In this document: positions 59,369 to 63,879 of the stretch, piece after piece
How positions within the stretch are numbered: the stretch's first letter is position 1
Layout: every line of letters begins with the position of its first letter
Assembly (NCBI GenBank): GCA_021791775.1
Contig: JAJYVY010000001.1
Location: 1 to 63,879 of the forward strand
Reading direction: 5' to 3'
Source of the DNA: Microcaldota archaeon
GTDB taxonomy: Archaea > Micrarchaeota > Micrarchaeia > Micrarchaeales > Micrarchaeaceae
DNA length: 63,879 nt
Notes under the pieces: generated by a model
Database searches by the model: none
What the model was told of the DNA's origin: nothing
The model's input: the letters and a program-made list of their open reading frames with translations, nothing else
Program-made: the position numbers and the translations under genes

Positions 59369-59839
59369 TCAAATGTTTAATTCCTGCCTAGGCTGTTCTG
59401 GAAAGTTGACTTCATCAAACAATACGAACAAAGAGGGTTTGACTATGTAGAAAGTTGCTATGGAGTTCTCTGTTCCTTCAGATTTCGGAGGGATCCTAGC
59501 TGCTGATGGGTATTTCTTCCTATATAGGTCATTTGCAATCTTGAACTCCTTTTCGTTACACTCTCTTGCTATGCCTTCGAACTGCAGGCCTCTTACTTTG
59601 TCGCCGCTCCCTCCAGTATGCGGTTGCACTATTGCACCTGCAATGTTAGGATTCCTTTCCAGCTCCATGGAATGCCTGCGTAATCGCCTTGAAATGAAAT
59701 ACAGATTCATACTCTCGTCATTGGCATACCAAACCGTTGCAATCCACGGTTTTGACCCTGAAGAAGTAGCAAGCTGCATCAACTTGGCTTCTGCTAGATA
59801 TTTAGTAATTAGCCGTTTTAGATTTTCATCAGTTGGCAT
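59369..59839 (-). CDS. Pyridoxamine-5'-phosphate-oxidase-like flavin-binding protein
   Basis: 156 residues: LAEAKLMQLATSSGSKPWIA, TVWYANDESMNLYFISRRLR and QFEGIARECNEKEFKIANDL, the split-barrel fold that binds FMN or F420. Substrate unknown. Between DUF192 and the P5C-dehydrogenase-like gene, 4 bp after the latter, apparently one operon. Confidence 0.85.
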   Translation of the reverse strand: MPTDENLKRLITKYLAEAKLMQLATSSGSKPWIATVWYANDESMNLYFISRRLRRHSMELERNPNIAGAIVQPHTGGSGDKVRGLQFEGIARECNEKEFKIANDLYRKKYPSAARIPPKSEGTENSIATFYIVKPSLFVLFDEVNFPEQPRQELNI

Positions 59840-59843
59840 TACC

Positions 59844-61472
59844 TCACTTTGTGATTGATACGCTCTGTTCTCTCAGGAACTGCTGGAGGTAGAACCTGCT
59901 TCCAGATCCTTTTCCATTTATGCTGCTGCCTTTCCACCCCACGAATGTGTGCAGCCCGACGATGGCGCCTGTGGTCGCACTCGTATATCGATTTATGTAA
60001 ATTGTGCCAGCCTGTATTTTGCCTATGAACTCTTTCACTTCCTTATTTTTCTTTGAGTATAGCGCAGCCGTCAGCCCATACGGAACGTCGTTTGCGAGTT
60101 TTATCGCTTCATCAAAATCCTTGTATCCTTCAATTGTCAGGATAGGAACAAAGAGTTCGTTGTGCACCAGTTCGTTATCATGATTGACCTCTATTATTGT
60201 TGGTTCTACATAGTATCCATTGAGGCCTGTATTCACGATGTTGCCTCCGTAAAGTACCCTGCCGCTGCTTTTCGCCTTCTCTACTGCATTGGAGTAAACT
60301 TTTTGCGCATTTTCGCTGATAAGCGGCCCCATGTAGATTTCCTTTTCTAGGGGGTTTCCTATCTTGAAACTTCTCGCTTTTTCTATAAGATTGCTTACGA
60401 ACTGCTCTTTTATCGATTCGTGGACGTAGACTCTGGAGCACGCGCTGCATTTTTGGCCGTCAAATCCAAATGCTGCACTGGCAACGCCAGAGACTGCATC
60501 ATCTAAAGTCGCATATCTTGACACAATGGCTGGATTTTTGCCGCCCATCTCAACAATGAAGGTTTTTTGGAGCCCCAAGCCATATGCCTTTGTAATCATG
60601 CCGGTACCTACGGTTCTGGAGCCCGTGAATGCAATTCCAGCTACATCTGGATTCACAACTAGTTCGTCTCCTACCTCGGCTCCGGGCCCCGATACATAAT
60701 TGAAAACCCCGTCTGGGATGCCGGCTTCTTTCAAGTATTCGTATATCTTAAGTCCGGTAAGCAATGTCATGCTATCAGATGACGATGGCTTGAATACAAC
60801 GGTATTGCCTGTTATCATCGCGCCCGTACTCATGCCTGTAGAGATAGACACTGGGAAATTGAACGGCGCTATGATACCGAACACGCCGAATGGCTCCATT
60901 CTTATATCTACTTTTTCGGGTTTGGTTGATGGGGCGCCTTGAAATCCTGCTGCAACTTTTGTTTTGCTCTCTTCTTTGCTCGTCTTCCTTGAATATCCTT
61001 TGTTTGCTTCGAGTTCGTTTGCATAGTATCTCATAAAGTCTATTGCTTCGTCCACTTCTCCTATCGATTCGTAACGAGTTTTGCCGTTTTCATAGCTGAG
61101 TATTGCTGCCAGAGGGAACTTATTTTTGGAGAACACCTCGGCGGCGTTCCTGAATAAGGCTACCCGTTCCTTATAATTTCTGTTTTTCCATGTCTCAAAT
61201 GCGTTGTTTGCCGCCTTTATGGCCTGGCGCGCATGCTCTCTTGTGCCTTTCTGGAAGTGCCCTATAACCATACCATTATCGATTGGTGACCTTTCTGTTA
61301 TCGTGGTGCTGGAAAGAACCTCTTTACCATCGATATACATGGGATATTTTTTCCCGAATTGCGCTTTGACACTTTCTGCAGCTTCATCAAACAGCCGATC
61401 GAATTCTGACTCTCGACCACTTTCAACGAACCTTTTGTAGGTTGATTCGTTTGGGAAGCTTCTCTTTGGCAT
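59844..61472 (-). CDS. Aldehyde dehydrogenase, 1-pyrroline-5-carboxylate dehydrogenase-like
   Basis: 542 residues. APFNFPVSISTGMSTGAMIT, GIAFTGSRTVGTGMITKAYG, EMGGKNPAIVSRYATLDDAV (Glu) and FGFDGQKCSACSRVYVHESI (Cys) are the ALDH active site; length and the FGVFGIIAPFNFP and GQKCSA forms fit P5C dehydrogenase, which makes glutamate from P5C with NAD. GdhA at 17183 would pass glutamate on to 2-oxoglutarate. No proline dehydrogenase is visible here. Confidence 0.88.
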   Translation of the reverse strand: MPKRSFPNESTYKRFVESGRESEFDRLFDEAAESVKAQFGKKYPMYIDGKEVLSSTTITERSPIDNGMVIGHFQKGTREHARQAIKAANNAFETWKNRNYKERVALFRNAAEVFSKNKFPLAAILSYENGKTRYESIGEVDEAIDFMRYYANELEANKGYSRKTSKEESKTKVAAGFQGAPSTKPEKVDIRMEPFGVFGIIAPFNFPVSISTGMSTGAMITGNTVVFKPSSSDSMTLLTGLKIYEYLKEAGIPDGVFNYVSGPGAEVGDELVVNPDVAGIAFTGSRTVGTGMITKAYGLGLQKTFIVEMGGKNPAIVSRYATLDDAVSGVASAAFGFDGQKCSACSRVYVHESIKEQFVSNLIEKARSFKIGNPLEKEIYMGPLISENAQKVYSNAVEKAKSSGRVLYGGNIVNTGLNGYYVEPTIIEVNHDNELVHNELFVPILTIEGYKDFDEAIKLANDVPYGLTAALYSKKNKEVKEFIGKIQAGTIYINRYTSATTGAIVGLHTFVGWKGSSINGKGSGSRFYLQQFLREQSVSITK

Positions 61473-61520
61473 AAAATCAGCAGTATAATAGGTGTGTGAA
61501 TATTATTATTGCTTTTTCTA

Positions 61521-62087
61521 CTATTTAATGAATCGTTTTATATTTCCTTTACTTACGTGCTTTGAAATTTTTGATATGTCTTTGCCATAGAGCTTGTAAA
61601 CCTTCGAGGATGAGATATTTCCTATCGGCCTACCACTTATTTTCAACTTTTTATAGATTGTTTTGACCTGTTCCTGGTCCTTTCCTTCGATTTCCATTAT
61701 CAGCGGAAGGCCGGGCCATTGATCGATAGTTATCGATGCCCCTTCGAACAGATATTCAGTTCTGGTAGTTTCTTCGTAGAGTAACTCTTTAAACAGTCTG
61801 CACATTATCATAGCGGCCTCCTTAAAATCACTCACGTTTATTTCATATTCATCGGTCTGGTTGAGTCCCGCACCGCGCTGCTCTTTGAGTGTGATTGTTG
61901 TGGTTTTCCCGTCTGTCCTCAGCCTTATCCACGACTGCATCCCTGGCCGGTCTATCAAATAGCCGATAATCCTCTTAAAATGGTGCGTGCCTCTCTTTTT
62001 GGCACCGATTTCGTTGAGCCTGAGCACTGCCTCTTTCCTATCTATGCCGATGATTTTTAGCTCTATTTCCTTTCTATTTTGTTTCAT
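61521..62087 (-). CDS. CYTH domain protein (class IV adenylate cyclase-like)
   Basis: 188 residues from ATG 62087: MKQNRKEIELKIIGIDRKEA carries the ExExK motif (EIELK); SWIRLRTDGKTTTITLKEQR and TDEYEINVSDFKEAAMIMCR, with ITIDQWPGLPLIMEIEG, give the CyaB/CYTH tunnel-fold acids and bases. May act on triphosphates (cAMP production or thiamine triphosphate, unknown). TTG 62096 is an alternative start. TATA box ATATAAATAG at about 62129-62139. Confidence 0.88.
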   Translation of the reverse strand: MKQNRKEIELKIIGIDRKEAVLRLNEIGAKKRGTHHFKRIIGYLIDRPGMQSWIRLRTDGKTTTITLKEQRGAGLNQTDEYEINVSDFKEAAMIMCRLFKELLYEETTRTEYLFEGASITIDQWPGLPLIMEIEGKDQEQVKTIYKKLKISGRPIGNISSSKVYKLYGKDISKISKHVSKGNIKRFIK

Positions 62088-62094
62088 GCTTACC

Positions 62095-62108
62095 AACGTA
62101 ATGACGTT
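62095..62108. repeat. Inverted repeat AACGT-AATG-ACGTT near the CYTH start
   Basis: A perfect 5-bp inverted repeat with a 4-bp spacer located where transcription of the CYTH gene should begin, 8 bp before its ATG. A plausible repressor operator in the gap between the CYTH gene and sufB. Confidence 0.4.
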
Positions 62109-62202
62109 ACAAAAATTGTAAAGACATGACCTATTTATATCAATAGATTTTAAATACCCTTACCGACCCATACTATTATAACAGAGTTATAAATTAGTGG
62201 TA

Positions 62203-63879
62203 ATGGTGGCAGAAAACGAAAATGAGCTCCTAGGATACGCCGATGAAGAGTACAAGGAACGCTATGGCTTCAGCGACAAGACCGAGTATGCATATAAAAC
62301 TGAGAAAGGCCTATCTGAAAATGTAGTAAGGGAAATATCCAAGATAAAGGGAGAGCCCGATTGGATGCTGGAGAAGAGGCTGACCGGCTATAAAGTCTTC
62401 AAGAATAAGCCGGTTCCTACTTGGGGAGCTGACCTCAGCGGGATAGACTTTGACGATGTATACTACTACCTTAAGCCAGGTGGCAAGAAGGAGGATTCCT
62501 GGGACAAGGTACCGGAGGATATAAAGCGGACGTTCGATAAGCTGGGAATACCAGAAGCTGAAAGGAAATTTTTCTCTGGCGCAGAGATACAATACGATTC
62601 GGAGGTGGTATATGGCCATGTGAGAGAGGAGCTTGAGAAGCAGGGTGTCATCTTCACAGATACGGATAGCGCGATAAGGAAGTACCCTGAGCTCGTTAAG
62701 AAGTATTTCGGAACCGTTATACCACCTACAGACAACAAGTTCGCGGCTTTGAATACCGCCGTATTTTCAGGAGGAAGTTTTATTTATGTGCCGAAAGGAG
62801 TGAAAGTTGCGATGCCTTTGCAGGCCTACTTCAGGATAAACGCAGAGAAAGCTGGTCAGTTCGAAAGGACGCTGATTATAGCGGATGAAGGTGCCGATGT
62901 GACGTACATTGAAGGATGCCTACCTGCTGATGAGCTTGTTAGCAGAGGCGATACTCTCCAGAGGATAGATACAATAAAGAAAGGGGATGCCGTACCCACA
63001 CATACAGGCCGCATGCAAAGCGTAAATAGGACTTTCGTTCATCCACATAGAGGAGAGCTGCTAGAGATATTGCCATTATCAAAAGGTAATGGATTTAAGC
63101 TGACTGGCGAACACCCGGTTCTGTGCATAAAGCGCAACAAAGTAATTGTAAAAAGGCAACTGAGAAGGAATTGGAAGCCAGAAGTATCTACAACGGCCTT
63201 ACTAAAAGCCAATGCAGAATTTGTTAAGGCAGCGGATTTAGAAGAAGGAGACTTTATCGTTTATGTGGCTCCTACGGTTATTTCAGATGATCCGCAATTC
63301 GATGAAACAGCGCTAAAGATACTTGGCCTTTATCTCGCAGAAGGCTCTGTGAGTGCAAATAAGGCATTGCGTGGAATTAAAATGGTGTCATTCAGCTTTG
63401 GTAAGAGTAAGAAGGAGGGGATGCTGGCTAATGAATTAAATTCGCTCATAGAGGAGAAGGGTTGGAAATCAAGCATTTGCAGATCTAAAGATGGCTATTA
63501 CATAGTAAGTTCGTACGCTAAAGAGCTCATAAGGCTTTGCGAAGATGATTGTGGGAGGGGCGCCAAGACAAAATTACTTTCACAAAAATTGATGAAACTG
63601 CCACCCTGGAAGCAAAAGATATTGCTGGACTACTACTGGAAGGGAGACGGTAGCGTTTACATTAGATTCGGCAAGAAACTCATGCGTGCGTCAACTGCTA
63701 GCAGATTTTTAGCATATCAGGTGCAGGAGATTCTTGCTAGGAACGGGATATTTGCAAATTTGAATGTCAGGAAGGGATCCGTGGATACAATTCTGGGAAG
63801 GAAAATCAAAAGAAGCGATCAGTACATAATAGAATACACAGAAGGAAAAGAGACGGGCGAAGTTAGAAGGAACGGCAAC
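62203..63879 (+). CDS. sufB: Fe-S cluster assembly scaffold SufB, interrupted by an intein (C-terminus outside window)
   Basis: 559 codons, open to the window edge. Residues 1-238 are SufB: LLGYADEEYKERYGFSDKTE, GEPDWMLEKRLTGYKVFKNK, FYVPKGVKV-type SGGSFIYVPKGVKVAMPLQA and GQFERTLIIADEGADVTYIE. At Cys239 the SufB sequence breaks into an intein; the expected continuation after YIEGC (for example SAP...) is not reached. SufB with SufC/SufD builds [4Fe-4S] clusters. ATG 62203 follows AGTGGTA; a TATA-like TTTAAATA at about 62150 precedes it. Confidence 0.93.
   Translation, partial: MVAENENELLGYADEEYKERYGFSDKTEYAYKTEKGLSENVVREISKIKGEPDWMLEKRLTGYKVFKNKPVPTWGADLSGIDFDDVYYYLKPGGKKEDSWDKVPEDIKRTFDKLGIPEAERKFFSGAEIQYDSEVVYGHVREELEKQGVIFTDTDSAIRKYPELVKKYFGTVIPPTDNKFAALNTAVFSGGSFIYVPKGVKVAMPLQAYFRINAEKAGQFERTLIIADEGADVTYIEGCLPADELVSRGDTLQRIDTIKKGDAVPTHTGRMQSVNRTFVHPHRGELLEILPLSKGNGFKLTGEHPVLCIKRNKVIVKRQLRRNWKPEVSTTALLKANAEFVKAADLEEGDFIVYVAPTVISDDPQFDETALKILGLYLAEGSVSANKALRGIKMVSFSFGKSKKEGMLANELNSLIEEKGWKSSICRSKDGYYIVSSYAKELIRLCEDDCGRGAKTKLLSQKLMKLPPWKQKILLDYYWKGDGSVYIRFGKKLMRASTASRFLAYQVQEILARNGIFANLNVRKGSVDTILGRKIKRSDQYIIEYTEGKETGEVRRNGN
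62917..63879 (+). other. SufB intein with LAGLIDADG homing endonuclease (3' end outside window)
   Basis: The intein starts at Cys239 of the frame (CLPADELVSRGDTLQRI, block A). Block B is KLTGEHPVLC with the catalytic Thr-x-x-His (His304, about 65 residues into the intein). LAGLIDADG block C is ALKILGLYLAEGSV near residue 371-384, and the second copy is PPWKQKILLDYYWKGDGSV near 467-485. At least 321 residues are inside the window, and the C-terminal splicing blocks F and G lie beyond. Insertion after YIEG is a site at which SufB inteins are known. Confidence 0.9.

Noticed and set aside
1..63879. CRISPR arrays, IS elements, rRNA operons, proviral modules
   Set aside because: No regularly spaced direct repeats, transposase or phage structural genes were seen; the Ser/Thr codon run at 1-75 is low-complexity coding sequence, not a CRISPR.

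Overview
The window is a gene-dense stretch of an archaeal chromosome, most likely a DPANN archaeon of the Micrarchaeota/ARMAN type. Evidence for Archaea: a two-subunit PolD (DP1/DP2), Rpp29, Csl4, RpoD/L/N/K, eukaryote-like ribosomal proteins (eS4, eS28, eL8, eL18, eL19, eL24, eL30, eL32), deoxyhypusine synthase, aEF-2, ether-lipid enzymes, TATA-box promoters and BHB-type tRNA introns. The DPANN assignment is an inference from short genes, small intron-bearing tRNAs, family types (GYLYY-repeat protein, pilin-like 'TTYGWAIL' protein, transglutaminase-like protein) and pared-down ribosomal operons; no 16S rRNA gene is present to confirm it. I see no CRISPR array, insertion sequence, rRNA or provirus.

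Layout. 1-2 kb: the 5' part of a secreted pilin-like Big_1/Ser-Thr-rich protein (its end lies outside the window) and a UbiA-type lipid prenyltransferase. 1.8-4.9 kb (minus): rpoD, tRNA-Leu(GAG), eL18, uL13, uS9, rpoN, tRNA-Pro(GGG), uS2. 5-9.4 kb: RNA 2H phosphoesterase, flippase, DUF373 protein and hypotheticals. 9.7-17 kb (plus): a long spc-type ribosomal operon from Rpp29-uS17 to uS5, then csl4, rpoL and a DUF99 endonuclease-dU-like gene; uL30, uL15 and secY do not follow uS5. 17-26 kb: glutamate dehydrogenase, a PD-(D/E)XK nuclease, RNase HII, small regulators, class II ribonucleotide reductase, an M50 protease and MBF1. 26-36 kb: replication/repair genes FEN-1, DP2, DP1 and PolX, plus a CCC1/VIT1 transporter and a HAD remnant. 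36-45 kb: deoxyhypusine synthase, FtsZ, eL24-eS28-eL8, a CDGSH protein, and eL30-uS12-uS7-EF-2. 45-54 kb: signal peptidase, SMC, a GH15 enzyme, a second M50 protease, a phosphoesterase and rpoK. 53-58 kb: geranylgeranyl reductase, CDP-archaeol synthase, a GT2 enzyme, a CDP-alcohol phosphatidyltransferase and tRNA-Leu(UAA). 58-64 kb: PAC2, the GYLYY-repeat protein, DUF192, a flavin-binding PNPOx-like protein, a P5C-dehydrogenase-like ALDH, a CYTH protein and SufB, interrupted by an intein that runs off the window.

The genes combine into core translation and transcription, PolD-based replication, four steps of archaeal ether-lipid synthesis (UbiA, reductase, CarS, headgroup transferase), and a glutamate/proline link (GDH plus P5CDH). 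The most unusual signals are the tRNA genes. All three carry very short introns (15, 19 and 21 nt) at three different positions (59/60, 37/38, D-loop 20/21), each foldable into a bulge-helix-bulge. Other points of note are the SufB intein, an unannotated 43-residue very basic ORF overlapping the deoxyhypusine synthase stop codon, stop codons embedded in the next gene's Shine-Dalgarno sequence along the ribosomal operon, and a CDP-alcohol phosphatidyltransferase whose catalytic motif is split by an insertion and which may start at AUA.
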